Assembly (NCBI GenBank): GCA_016290325.1
Contig: JAEETL010000018.1
Location: 1-53,468, forward strand
Direction: 5' to 3'
Length of the DNA stretch: 53,468 nucleotides
DNA from: Muribaculaceae bacterium
GTDB lineage: Bacteria; Bacteroidota; Bacteroidia; Bacteroidales; Muribaculaceae
A program made the position numbers and the translations under genes. This document shows positions 43,042 to 51,789 of this stretch, piece after piece (the stretch's first letter is position 1; each line of letters begins with the position of its first letter). The notes under the pieces were generated by a model that did no database searches, was not told the DNA's origin, and worked only from the letters and a program-made list of their open reading frames with translations.

Positions 43042-46000
43042 ATTTACCCAGGTATTGCATGATGCTACCCAGCAGGCTAGTAAGGTCACTGGAATAGGTC
43101 ATCGACTCCAGCGGGAAGCCCAACACGATAGTGCGATAGTTGCCACGGTCGCTGGCAATAGCGGCGGGGAGGCCGTTCTCGCCATAGCGCAACCAGGTGA
43201 AGCCCTTATTGTCGCTGGCGCGGATGGCGTCAGGCGACTCGACTGCATACATATAGTCGTTCAACCTGTTGACAAACTCCCAGCATTTACCTTTCTCGGC
43301 CAAATTGGTGTCAGGACAATCAACCGTTATGACGGTGCCGTCGAGCGAAGCGCGACCTTGCAGGCCTTCAAAGCCGAGCACCTCCTTGACAAAAGCCTGA
43401 CCCTGCGGGTCGCTGTTGCCGGCTGCATTGTCCCACAAGTCACTACCCACATATGAACCCGACATTACCACACTGCCGCCACGGCCAGTGAAGTCTCTCA
43501 AGGCGTTCATTAAGCCTGCCGTATAAATCTTGAAACGAGTGGGTTTCAGGCCGCTTCCGGTAGAGATTTCCTTCTGCTTGCCCAGGATCAAGTCCATCAG
43601 GCGGTAGTCACCAGTGTAGTAATCGTTCTCCAGTGCCTGCTGGCTGCAAGAAACGAAGGAATAGCCCGCATTCATCAACGCATCACCGTGTATTGCAGGA
43701 TAGTCAAAGCTGTTGCCTGCCACGTTCATCGTCTCATGGTCGCTGCGGCTAGCGCCAAAACCAGGCGCGTCATCGTCCTTCCACTCAATGCTGCGGCGGA
43801 ACTCATACTGCGAACCCAAGTAATTGATTTGCTGGATGTAAGGCACACCGTGGTCCTTGTTGTCGTCAAAACCGGCGTGAATACTATCCTCAAACCAATC
43901 GGGACCGCTAACGCGGGTAAATCCGTTGACAACCAGCACGTCGCCCTTGCTCGATGCGGCCTCACCCAAGCTCAAAGTCTCACTGGGGAAACTGCGGCCA
44001 CCATCGTTCATAGCAATGATGCGATAACTGTGCATCTTGTGATCTTTGATATTCACACTATACTGCGGGCCCTTGACGGTGGCGATCTCCTTGAAACCGC
44101 CTTCAAGTCCCACACGCTCACACACGATGTAACTCGTGGCATCGGCACCCTCGCTCAGGTCGTCATGGGTGGGATTCCAAGTGAGCAGATACTGACCCTT
44201 ACCCGACTTGCTGATGGCAAAACTGTTGACGGGCAGCGGCTGGATAACGTAACTGCGGTGGTCGCGCTGAGCGATGAACTTGAGCATGCCCTTGTAGATG
44301 GCGCGGCTCACATCGAAGCGGAACATTGGGTCCAAGCCGTATTTCATATCAGCAAAGTTCTGGTGTGAGAGCAACTCCATGAGTACGGCGGGTACCTCGG
44401 GCACACGAGCCTCATAGTAGCTCTTGTCCCACATACCGCGACGCGTCCAGTTGGGTTCCCACTTTGCACGCACATCCTTGACAATCTCGGTCGAGAGCAG
44501 GTTGGCGAAACGGCGTGAGAGCTCACGCGGCGTGCCGTTAGCATACTTGCCAAATTGCTTTCCGTTGGCACGGGTGCAATAGATCAGCAGGGTTCCCACG
44601 ATCTCGTCGTCGGGAGTAGCGCCAGCATCGGTATGCAGGCAGAACGACAGGTCAATAGGCACCCTGAGGCCACCACGGTCGGGCAACACGTCGCTGCCGC
44701 CAGCCAGGTAGTTCACCCACTCGCCACGACTGCGGTAATCGTCGGTATAGTCATTGATACCGTGCGAGGTGGAATAGACGCTGTCAGGGAAGCCCGCCCA
44801 CTGCAGATAGTAACGCGATCCCAAGTGGAACCAGGGATGATTGCCGCTGCCAATGTAGCTATATTCCATGCCCTCCTTGCCGAGGTATTTCTCGTTCTCC
44901 TGCTCGGCGGCGATGCGACGGTTTTCCTCGGTGGGCAAAGCCACGCGGCGCACAATATTGCCGTATCCGCCACCCACATTGATGGCATCGGCCGTGATGA
45001 CGGCATCCTTGTCCTCGCTCAGGTTGGATACCTCAACCACCGCTTTATTCATACCCTTGGCCAGAGGGAAAGTGCCAATATAGACCCAAACTCCTCCTGC
45101 GATCGTCTGATCAACGCGGAACTGGCGTTTTCCAGCCTGGCTGTTGACAGTGTAAGTCACATCACGCGCACTGTTGGGCAACGATTTATAAGAAATATAG
45201 ACGGCATAGTCGCCACTGTAGGGCATATCGACATCCCACGTGGCGGTCGAGACTTTCTTCTTGTCTTTCTCGGCCTTGACCATGCGGTAAGTGCCCTCGG
45301 TGAATGGATTCTCAAAGTCCTTATATTGGTCACGCAGGAAGGCGAAGCCTGTTCCCTCTCCATCCTGCCACTTTTGCCTGCCATTGTGCTCACTGTAGCC
45401 GTTTTGGGCCAATTCGCTCGGGTCGTTATCTACCACGGCGCCATAGTTGTGCGTATCTCGCTCACGGGCGTTCCATACATAGGCACCCGCATTCTCGAGC
45501 ATCGGGATGAGGAACGGTAACACATAGCTGTGGGTGTACATGTCCTCGACGGTCTGCATGAGGCGCGCACGCTGCCACTCCCAGCGGTTGAGCAGGGGCT
45601 CGAAGTACCAGCCGTGGCTGGGCCACATGGCAATGATGTTGCCGTCCAAGCCATGCTTGTAGTGGCGGTTGGCGTCCAGCTCGCTGATGAAGGGCTTGTG
45701 TGAACGCTTATAGGCAGGTTCATAGTCGGCAAAGTACTTGTTGATATCGTTGCCCACAATAGTAATGAGCACGGGATAATCACCATATTCCGAACCGAGA
45801 GCCCCACGGATCTCGTCGCGCATCAGCTCGACGCCAGCCTCGGTGAACGGCACGTCACCAAAGTTCTCACTCACATCCACCTTGATGGTGTCGCTTTCTA
45901 CCATGAGTGAACGCACCTTCAGGTTACCCACGCCCATATGCTCGGGCAATTTACTGGCGACCACCTGTTGAACAGCCGCTTGCTGTTCCTCGGTAATCAC

Positions 46001-46072
46001 CTGTGCCCTCAAGGGCAGCACAGTAGCCAGCAAAGCTACCGCACCCAACAATAATCTTCTTGATTTCATCAT
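43040..46072 (-). CDS. Amidase_3-type N-acetylmuramoyl-L-alanine amidase split by a golvesin-like domain
   Basis: A 1010-residue exported protein (signal LLGAVALLATVLPLRA). The zinc amidase residues appear in two separated pieces: IIAMWPSHGWYF (His153) with nearby Glu candidates at 165/176, then, after an insert, LSFCLHTDAGATPDD (second His) and VPAVLMELLSHQN with the catalytic Glu. The insert (about 270-375, ATWDVDMPYSGDYAVYISY and VWVYIGTFPLAKG) is a golvesin/xanthan-lyase CBM-like beta sandwich, which explains why relatives are often named xanthan lyase. A fibronectin-III-like part (about 600-690) and a C-terminal domain with GGSVVMSGSYVGSDLWD follow. It should cut stem peptides from MurNAc and is the first gene of the salvage operon. 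Confidence 0.85.
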   Translation of the reverse strand: MMKSRRLLLGAVALLATVLPLRAQVITEEQQAAVQQVVASKLPEHMGVGNLKVRSLMVESDTIKVDVSENFGDVPFTEAGVELMRDEIRGALGSEYGDYPVLITIVGNDINKYFADYEPAYKRSHKPFISELDANRHYKHGLDGNIIAMWPSHGWYFEPLLNRWEWQRARLMQTVEDMYTHSYVLPFLIPMLENAGAYVWNARERDTHNYGAVVDNDPSELAQNGYSEHNGRQKWQDGEGTGFAFLRDQYKDFENPFTEGTYRMVKAEKDKKKVSTATWDVDMPYSGDYAVYISYKSLPNSARDVTYTVNSQAGKRQFRVDQTIAGGVWVYIGTFPLAKGMNKAVVEVSNLSEDKDAVITADAINVGGGYGNIVRRVALPTEENRRIAAEQENEKYLGKEGMEYSYIGSGNHPWFHLGSRYYLQWAGFPDSVYSTSHGINDYTDDYRSRGEWVNYLAGGSDVLPDRGGLRVPIDLSFCLHTDAGATPDDEIVGTLLIYCTRANGKQFGKYANGTPRELSRRFANLLSTEIVKDVRAKWEPNWTRRGMWDKSYYEARVPEVPAVLMELLSHQNFADMKYGLDPMFRFDVSRAIYKGMLKFIAQRDHRSYVIQPLPVNSFAISKSGKGQYLLTWNPTHDDLSEGADATSYIVCERVGLEGGFKEIATVKGPQYSVNIKDHKMHSYRIIAMNDGGRSFPSETLSLGEAASSKGDVLVVNGFTRVSGPDWFEDSIHAGFDDNKDHGVPYIQQINYLGSQYEFRRSIEWKDDDAPGFGASRSDHETMNVAGNSFDYPAIHGDALMNAGYSFVSCSQQALENDYYTGDYRLMDLILGKQKEISTGSGLKPTRFKIYTAGLMNALRDFTGRGGSVVMSGSYVGSDLWDNAAGNSDPQGQAFVKEVLGFEGLQGRASLDGTVITVDCPDTNLAEKGKCWEFVNRLNDYMYAVESPDAIRASDNKGFTWLRYGENGLPAAIASDRGNYRTIVLGFPLESMTYSSDLTSLLGSIMQYLGK

Positions 46073-46106
46073 ATTTTCATTTAGTTTTTGGCAAATTGTA
46101 ATGCAA

Positions 46107-46136
46107 CAAAATTAGTCAAACCAAATGAAAAACCAA
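46107..46136 (-). promoter_or_regulatory. Promoter of the peptidoglycan-salvage operon
   Basis: On the minus strand TTG (complement of 46134-46136) is 19 bp from TAATTTTG (complement of 46107-46114). The start codon of the amidase lies about 30 nt after the predicted start point. Confidence 0.7.
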
Positions 46137-46248
46137 AAGAAAACCCCTCTAAAGCCCCTCTTTACAACATTATTTATGATTTAACTACACTTTTTAAGAA
46201 AATCACATCCAAATAGTTTGATTCTAGAGCACAACAAAAAATTAACCC

Positions 46249-46271
46249 CAAGGGCTTTAATTAGGCCCTTG
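46249..46271 (-). terminator. Terminator after the beta-barrel gene
   Basis: A 7-bp stem, CAAGGGC at 46249-46255 with GCCCTTG at 46265-46271, and a 9-nt loop. On the minus strand it is followed by GGGTTAATTTTTTG. It separates the beta-barrel gene from the salvage operon. Confidence 0.65.
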
Positions 46272-46323
46272 AGGTCAACTATAATTCAACACACGCCAGG
46301 TGTACCTATTCCATAATTTGCCG

Positions 46324-46800
46324 TTAGAAGGTGTACTTCAGGCCTAGGCAGGTTACCGACTGGTTCCAGTTCTTGAGGATTTGAAAACGCTCCTCGGTGA
46401 AGAAATGAAGATGTTCCTTGATCTGGTACTGGGCACCCATGCCTATGTTAGCACCGCAACGACCTTCATTGTCACTAACACCCATCACTTCAGCCCGGAA
46501 GTTGGCATAAGTAAAGCCTGCCAAGGGATAGATGGCAAACGTCGCGCTGGTAGGGATGACGTAGTGGATGTTGACGTTCACGTTGAAAGCACTCAGGTTA
46601 TCATTCTCGAAATAATAGATAAACTCGGGGGCGATACGCCAGTTGGTGATGGGTTCGTACTGTAGTTGGGCGCCAAGTCCAGCCATAGAATTCTTGCTGG
46701 CGTAGGCAAACTGGCCACCTATTGAGAAATCACCAGCCTCGGCGCTAGCGCCAAAAGCCGTCGCTAAAGCCACGAGGGCCAAAAGGATGTACTTTTTCAT
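46324..46800 (-). CDS. Small outer-membrane beta-barrel protein
   Basis: A 158-residue protein from the start at 46800 (MKKYILLALVALATAFGASAEA, signal peptide); the longer frame to 46845 has no signal. Alternating strands (FSIGGQFAYASKN, WRIAPEFIYYFEN, FNVNVNIHYVIP, FAIYPLAGFTYANF) and a C-terminal VTCLGLKYTF ending in Phe are typical of an 8-stranded OmpX/OmpW-like barrel. Its function is unknown. It follows the second BadF kinase by 44 bp. Confidence 0.8.
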   Translation of the reverse strand: MKKYILLALVALATAFGASAEAGDFSIGGQFAYASKNSMAGLGAQLQYEPITNWRIAPEFIYYFENDNLSAFNVNVNIHYVIPTSATFAIYPLAGFTYANFRAEVMGVSDNEGRCGANIGMGAQYQIKEHLHFFTEERFQILKNWNQSVTCLGLKYTF

Positions 46801-46844
46801 TTGTTCAATCGGATTAAAATTATACTTGTTGGTTGTGAAAAACA

Positions 46845-47705
46845 TTACTCTGGTTGGTCGCTGTGGTAGGCGACGAGACCCGGCATGGAACTGAGGAGAA
46901 TCTTACGGATAGTTGCACCGAAGTCGTTGGCCACCTCAAGCAGAATCTCACTATAAGTCGTGGCAATGGGGCCCACGAAGCTCACCGGGTATTTCTTGTA
47001 GTCATACTGGCTGACGTTGCGGTCAAAGAAGCGGCGGAACTCACGCGAGATCATGTCGTGGACATAAGCGCTGTCAAGATGCTCGCTCAGGAAAAACGAA
47101 TAGGCGCGCAGGTTGCGGGTCGCAGCTGGGTTGTTGAGCACAGCGTCGAGCACCTCGGCACGCGTCACCTTGTACTTGTCAAAGAAGGCATCAGTCAATT
47201 CCTTGGGTGCAAGTCCCTTGAGCGCGTCGCCCAAGAACACGCGGCCCAGTGCGGCACCACTACCCTCATCACCCAGGATGAAGCCCAGCGCCGGCACGTT
47301 CTTGACGATGTCATTCCCGTCATAGAAGCACGAGTTGCTTCCCGTACCCAGGATGCATGCCAAACCCGGCTCACGCACCAACAGGCCGCGAGCGGCACCC
47401 AGCAAATCACTCATCACCGTTACCGGCGTCTTGAATTGGGCCACGAGCGATCCCTCGATGATCTTATTCTTCTCAGGTCCCGAGCAGCCGGCGCCATAGA
47501 AATACACATGGCTCCAACGGCACTTAAAGAACTCAGGCGGCAACTCCAAACGGATGCTGTGGCTGATCTCGCGACGCGTCATGAAGAACGGGTTCAAGCC
47601 CGAGGTGAATGCGTGTTCCAGCACTTCGCCACCGTCGATCAAGGACCACTCGGTGCGCGTCGTGCTGCTCTCGGCAATGAGTGTTATATTTTGACCTTTA
47701 ACCAT
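46845..47705 (-). CDS. BadF/BcrA-type sugar kinase, second copy (probable GlcNAc/MurNAc kinase)
   Basis: A 286-residue paralogue of the kinase at 33809-34660, with the same ordered motifs: an N-terminal phosphate loop changed to LIAESSTTRTEWSL (the usual D-x-G-S-T replaced by E-S-S-T-T), CILGTGSNSCFYDG, GFILGDEGSGAALG, and VHDMISREFRRFFDRNVSQYDYK. The loss of the Asp-Gly pair in phosphate-1 loop is a real difference from its paralogue and could affect activity or specificity. It starts a two-gene unit with the beta-barrel gene, directly upstream of the salvage operon. Confidence 0.85.
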   Translation of the reverse strand: MVKGQNITLIAESSTTRTEWSLIDGGEVLEHAFTSGLNPFFMTRREISHSIRLELPPEFFKCRWSHVYFYGAGCSGPEKNKIIEGSLVAQFKTPVTVMSDLLGAARGLLVREPGLACILGTGSNSCFYDGNDIVKNVPALGFILGDEGSGAALGRVFLGDALKGLAPKELTDAFFDKYKVTRAEVLDAVLNNPAATRNLRAYSFFLSEHLDSAYVHDMISREFRRFFDRNVSQYDYKKYPVSFVGPIATTYSEILLEVANDFGATIRKILLSSMPGLVAYHSDQPE

Positions 47706-47893
47706 TATCGCAAGTTAATGAATGTACTTTATTGTTAATTTATTGTCAAAATGAGCCATCTTCAAGTTCAGAGGCCACAAAATTATGCATTTTTACCACA
47801 AAATTTCAGATAATTCAAATATAATCTCAAAAATATCACTTAATTTAACACTTTATTATTTTTATTAACCATTTTGGTTGATCAAATAAAAAA

Positions 47894-47924
47894 TCACCCA
47901 CTGGCTACAGGAGCCAGCGGGTGA
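47894..47924 (-). terminator. Intrinsic terminator after hsp20
   Basis: A 13-position stem with one mismatch (TCACCCACTGGCT at 47894-47906 and its partner at 47912-47924), a 5-nt loop, and on the minus strand a TTTTTT run directly after the stem. Confidence 0.9.
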
Positions 47925-47963
47925 GATGAGTACCAAAACCTAACAGTTCCCTGTGGACACTCG

Positions 47964-48416
47964 TTAAGCGATGTCGATGACACGATCCATCTTTTTCTCG
48001 GGCTCGGGAGCGAGCTTAGGCAGTTCGATGGACAGGATGCCGTCCTCGACCTTGGCGCTGATGGCCTCCTTGTCTACCTCGTCGGGCAGGATGTAGGTCT
48101 GCTCGTAGTTGGCATAAGAGAACTCGCGGCGCACATAGTGGAACTTTTCGCCTTCCTCCTTGCATGACTTGTCCTCATGCTCGGCCTTGTGCTCGATCTT
48201 GACAACCAGATTGCCCTCGTTGTTGATGTTCACGGTGCAATACTCCTTTTTCAGGCCAGGGGCTGCGACCTCCATGGTGAAGGCCTTGTCGCTCTCCTTG
48301 ACGTTAACGGCCGGTGCGGTGGTTGCGTGGCGCGGAGTCCAATCCATGTCAAACAGGTCATTGAATGCAGTGTCTAACCAGTTGTTGCGGTTGTTTCTAA
48401 TTACAGGAATATACAT
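47964..48416 (-). CDS. Hsp20/alpha-crystallin small heat-shock protein
   Basis: A 150-residue IbpA/Hsp20-type holdase. The alpha-crystallin domain spans about 35-140: VNVKESDKAFTMEVAAPGLKK, GNLVVKIEHK, the FSYANYEQTYILPDEVD strand and the closing AKVEDGILSIELPK (G-I-L motif). The C-terminal IxI-like tail is replaced by RVIDIA. It binds unfolding proteins for hand-over to ClpB/DnaK. ATG at 48416 is preferred to 48422 because GGGAGG at 48424-48429 is then 7 nt away, a strong ribosome site for this phylum. The upstream region holds a palindrome shared with clpB. Confidence 0.93.
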   Translation of the reverse strand: MYIPVIRNNRNNWLDTAFNDLFDMDWTPRHATTAPAVNVKESDKAFTMEVAAPGLKKEYCTVNINNEGNLVVKIEHKAEHEDKSCKEEGEKFHYVRREFSYANYEQTYILPDEVDKEAISAKVEDGILSIELPKLAPEPEKKMDRVIDIA

Positions 48417-48739
48417 AATCATTACCTCCCAATTGTTTTATTTGTTATTTATGAGTCTTTAATTGTTTCTTGTTTTTGATCGCGGGGCCTGCGCCCTGCG
48501 TTCACTACCCTATCCAGCAAACTGGATGCCAATGGCCGAAAGTATAACTACTGTTAAAAATCAAAGACACGGTGTCAGGTTTTTAAACAAAATTAAGCCT
48601 AAAACTGCCAAAATGTCAGTTTTAAGCTTAATTCCTATCGTTTTTAATCAGTTCACCTGTTGCCTCTAAGCAGGTAGTCAATCAGCACAACTATCATTAT
48701 TGATCGTAAGAATGCCTTATTTATGGCTATAAAGCGGTT
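48417..48739. promoter_or_regulatory. hsp20 leader and control region
   Basis: A gene-free stretch. From the hsp20 side it contains a long leader with GC-rich hairpins (perfect ATCCAG-CAAA-CTGGAT at 48512-48527), a TAATTTTG -7 box (complement of 48588-48595) and the large palindrome 48591-48633. The remainder (48634-48739) shows nothing recognisable. A leader of about 165 nt could hold a thermosensing structure, but no pairing with the GGGAGG ribosome site was found. Confidence 0.5.
48591..48633. promoter_or_regulatory. Palindromic operator candidate upstream of hsp20
   Basis: Two 17-bp arms (48591-48607 and 48617-48633) with one mismatch around a 9-nt spacer CCAAAATGT. Its core, CTGCCAAAATGTCAG, matches the clpB upstream palindrome TGACAAAATGTCAG (7917-7930). 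The -7 box at 48588-48595 overlaps one arm. The 9-nt spacer recalls CIRCE, but the arm sequence is different. Confidence 0.6.
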
Positions 48740-49630
48740 TTACTCGTGGATGTTGATTTGCATTTCATATAGCTGGCCGCCGATAGTTGTATAGATGATC
48801 TTGCCGTCTCCACATGTGGGTTGCATGGTCATCGAGGCCGGCGTGGTCAGTTCAGCCTGATAGGTGCCGTCGGCCTTTAGCAGTATAATCTGTGAGGAAA
48901 TGAACTGGCGGCCGTCATACTTGGCGTTCTGAGCCACCAGATAGTCGTTGTTGTACCAGCACGGCATCTCGTAGTTGCCGAGCATGGCGAGCATCTGGCC
49001 ACGCAGGTCGATAATCACGATGCCCTTGCCAGCGGCGAAAAACGCCACGCGCTTACCGTCGGGCGACAACGAGGCCCACAGGTAGCCCGCCCAGGAGTCC
49101 ACGGGCGAGAACACACGGTTCTCCCCTCCCACGGTCACATAGACACGATCACCCTCAGTCCACGCGGCGCTACCGATGTCGGCCGATGAGGCATAATTGA
49201 GCCCCGGGGCCCTCATAATGCATCCTCGAGTAGCGGGCACGATGCGCATAGCTCCATGGATAGGCTCGGTAAGCTTCTCAGTAAGTTTGCTCTCGGCATC
49301 AAAGCTATGCCCCGTTCGGTAGATGAGGCTATCCTCCCCTACCTCTTGAGTAACGAAATAAATCTTGCCATCGCCGCCAAAGCAGGCATCATTGCCAGCA
49401 ACACGGTCGCGGGTCACGACCGTCGTCACGGTGGAGGTGAAATCATACAATTTCAATTCACCGTTCTCGCCCGAGAACAACAGACGGTCTCCCGTCGAGT
49501 TGAGTACAGGATAATAGGCAGGCCCTTCAACCGCGTCGAGCAGTCGCTGCAGCGAGGTCACCTCCACCTCCTGGGCCACGGCCGGCAGCAGCATCGCCGC
49601 CAGCAGCATGATCATTGCCACTCTCTTCAT
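48740..49630 (-). CDS. Exported beta-propeller (PD40-like) protein
   Basis: A 296-residue exported protein (signal IMLLAAMLLPAVAQ). Repeats such as YYPVLNSTGDRLLFSGENGELKLYDF, ACFGGDGKIYFVTQE and LWASLSPDGKRVAFFAAGKG are WD40-like propeller blades (PD40). It aligns along its length with the N-terminal 290 residues of the protein encoded 42 bp upstream (shared LWASLSPDG, MPCWYNNDY, DGKI.Y pieces), so it is a stand-alone copy of that propeller without the amidase. It probably binds a ligand or partner in the periplasm; function unknown. Confidence 0.75.
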   Translation of the reverse strand: MKRVAMIMLLAAMLLPAVAQEVEVTSLQRLLDAVEGPAYYPVLNSTGDRLLFSGENGELKLYDFTSTVTTVVTRDRVAGNDACFGGDGKIYFVTQEVGEDSLIYRTGHSFDAESKLTEKLTEPIHGAMRIVPATRGCIMRAPGLNYASSADIGSAAWTEGDRVYVTVGGENRVFSPVDSWAGYLWASLSPDGKRVAFFAAGKGIVIIDLRGQMLAMLGNYEMPCWYNNDYLVAQNAKYDGRQFISSQIILLKADGTYQAELTTPASMTMQPTCGDGKIIYTTIGGQLYEMQINIHE

Positions 49631-49672
49631 CCTTGTATCTCTAAAACCTATTTCAACAAGGTACCCAGATTC

Positions 49673-51607
49673 TTACCTTTTTTTCTTCTTAGGCTTCTGG
49701 TCCTTTTTAAGTGTCATATTTTTGTAGGTGGTCGCGTTTTTTTTCACCTTGACCTTGACCGTATTGTACAGGTCCTCATTGCCATAGTAGAGTTCTATCT
49801 TGTATTTGTCCTTGGGCAGATTAGTGAACACAAACACGCCGTTGTCGCGGTTGTCAAGCGTATAGATGCGGGACAGCACGCCACGGCCATTGTACAGGCG
49901 CAGCAAGGCCCCATTGACGGGTTTATTTTTATCCTCGCCGAAGAGGCGCTGGTCTTCGTCACGGCGCTGGATATCCTCCCAACGGACGGTACCGGCAATA
50001 ACGCCATTTTTGAATTTACCCTTGCGCCCAAAGTACTCATCAATGCCCATCGACTGGTTCCATGCCTCGAGCCAGCAATAGTTGTCACAGAAGAGCCTCT
50101 CGCGTTCAGGCAGATAGTCATGGAACGAGCCCTCGCTAAGAAATCCCGGCAGCTTGTTGTAGCGCAACACGCCCAGGCCCACCTTGTAGCCCCAGTCATA
50201 GAATGACCAGTCTCCTCGGTTTTGCTCCTTGGCCGTCCACACTGACACCTGGCTGGCCACCAGATTGCGCATCACAGCCTCGCTGAGTTCCTGGCTTCCC
50301 TTGACAACGGCGTTACCGTCCCAACCGCGATACAGTCCCAGCGGGAAGTTCACGCGTTTATCGGTGCCAGTGGCATTACTGTGAATAGCAAAAAAGATGT
50401 CGGCGCCGCTATTGGCCGCTAAAGCCACAATCTCAAACAGGTCAAGGTCGTCCTCGGTGTAATTGGTTGTTCGGGAAATCACCGTCTCATAGCCCTTGTT
50501 CTGAAGGATTTCCTCCAAGGCCAACCCCTTAGTTAAATTGGAATTGGACTCATAGTAATGGAGGGTATCCCTAGCGCCGATAACCCATGTGGGCACGTGC
50601 CTGTCATCGCTGTCGTGACCGCCATGGCCAGGGTTGATGAACACGCGTGGCACGTCCTTTTTGTTGGCCTGATTGCGAACCTTTTCTACCTTACCCTTAC
50701 CACTCTTAGCAGTCTGGAGCATTGAGGGCTCAACATCCAGCTCAAACTGCCTTACCTGGCCGCTATACTGGACGGTATAGACCACCTTGCCATTGCACAC
50801 CATGGGTTGGACGGCACGCTCCTCATTGGGCGTGAGTGGTTTGCACACATAACCGTCAACCGAGAGCAACCAAATGCGCGAGCCGCTGATACGAGTGTTG
50901 CCTGCATTGCTCATGGCGATGATATAGTCATTGTTATACCAGCACGGCATCAGGAAAGCGCCCAACTCGGCAAGAATCTGCCCGTTCAAGTCACACACGA
51001 GCAGTCCCCTTGTCGCCGACTCAAACAACACTTTAGTGCCATCGGGCGACAACGATGCCCACAGCAGGCCGTTGCTCGTGCGGTCGGGCTGCATCGAGCG
51101 CGTAGTTCCGTTTTCATCAACGATATACAACGTTGTGCCCCTGGTGTAGGTGAAAGCCCCTACCTTGCCATTGCTACGGTACACCTGGCGCTCACCATTG
51201 ATGACAACACCCGAGGCTGCGTGCAATGCCTGCACTTGCCCATGCTGTGGCTTGAGTACCACCTGGTCTTTACCCGTGGCCGGGTCATAGCAATGGCCCG
51301 CACGGTAAATCAGCCCGTTTTTCTTGCGGTCTTGGGTAATATAGTAAACCTTGCCGTCGCTACCAAAAATCGCGTCAAAGCCTGGATAACCCACATTTGA
51401 CACGGTTCTCACAGCACCGCTCGACAGGTCTTTCAGCATCAGGCTACAGCCATCGGTGGGTGAATAAAGCAACCACTGCCCGTCGGGGCTGATCTGCGGG
51501 AAAAAGCCGCAACTGTCAACCAGCGTCCTCACGCTACCCGACTTCAAGCCAGCGGCAGTAGCGTTCAGGGCGAACAGGCACAATATTGCCAACAAGATTT
51601 TTTTCAT
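49673..51607 (-). CDS. Beta-propeller-amidase_3 fusion, N-acetylmuramoyl-L-alanine amidase
   Basis: A 644-residue exported protein (signal MKKILLAILCLFALNATA). Residues 25-290 form a PD40-type propeller. Residues 318-500 are an amidase_3 zinc hydrolase: His328 in VFINPGHGGHDSDD, Glu353 in HYYESNSNLTK, His409 in FFAIHSNATG, and a C-terminal Glu in FLSEGSFHDY as the catalytic base. Residues 540-625 resemble a carboxypeptidase-regulatory-like beta domain, followed by a Lys-rich end (KKDQKPKKKKR). It cuts the amide between MurNAc and L-Ala. The propeller, duplicated as a separate gene 42 bp downstream, may position the enzyme on a partner or glycan. Confidence 0.88.
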   Translation of the reverse strand: MKKILLAILCLFALNATAAGLKSGSVRTLVDSCGFFPQISPDGQWLLYSPTDGCSLMLKDLSSGAVRTVSNVGYPGFDAIFGSDGKVYYITQDRKKNGLIYRAGHCYDPATGKDQVVLKPQHGQVQALHAASGVVINGERQVYRSNGKVGAFTYTRGTTLYIVDENGTTRSMQPDRTSNGLLWASLSPDGTKVLFESATRGLLVCDLNGQILAELGAFLMPCWYNNDYIIAMSNAGNTRISGSRIWLLSVDGYVCKPLTPNEERAVQPMVCNGKVVYTVQYSGQVRQFELDVEPSMLQTAKSGKGKVEKVRNQANKKDVPRVFINPGHGGHDSDDRHVPTWVIGARDTLHYYESNSNLTKGLALEEILQNKGYETVISRTTNYTEDDLDLFEIVALAANSGADIFFAIHSNATGTDKRVNFPLGLYRGWDGNAVVKGSQELSEAVMRNLVASQVSVWTAKEQNRGDWSFYDWGYKVGLGVLRYNKLPGFLSEGSFHDYLPERERLFCDNYCWLEAWNQSMGIDEYFGRKGKFKNGVIAGTVRWEDIQRRDEDQRLFGEDKNKPVNGALLRLYNGRGVLSRIYTLDNRDNGVFVFTNLPKDKYKIELYYGNEDLYNTVKVKVKKNATTYKNMTLKKDQKPKKKKR

Positions 51608-51722
51608 ATCGCGATAAATGATTTGGTTAAGTTAGGGCAAAGATAACCATTTTTCTCAAAACAATGGATTTCTTGCAATGATAATGTGCCCATAAACATA
51701 ATTCGTTGGCCGACCCACAAAA

Positions 51723-51765
51723 AACAGGGCCCACAACTTGTTGAATCAAGTCATGGACCCCTGTT
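51723..51765 (-). terminator. Intrinsic terminator after the LRR-dockerin gene
   Basis: An imperfect long stem: AACAGGG (51723-51729) with CCTGTT (51760-51765) and CTTG/CAAG near the loop. On the minus strand it is followed by a run of T (complement of 51719-51724). Confidence 0.7.
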
Positions 51766-51789
51766 AATTTAACGTCGCATTGTTTAAGA

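Noticed and set aside
48512..48527. Leader hairpin as an RNA thermometer for hsp20
   Set aside because: The hairpin is real but no segment of the leader was found that pairs with the GGGAGG ribosome site, which a thermometer needs.
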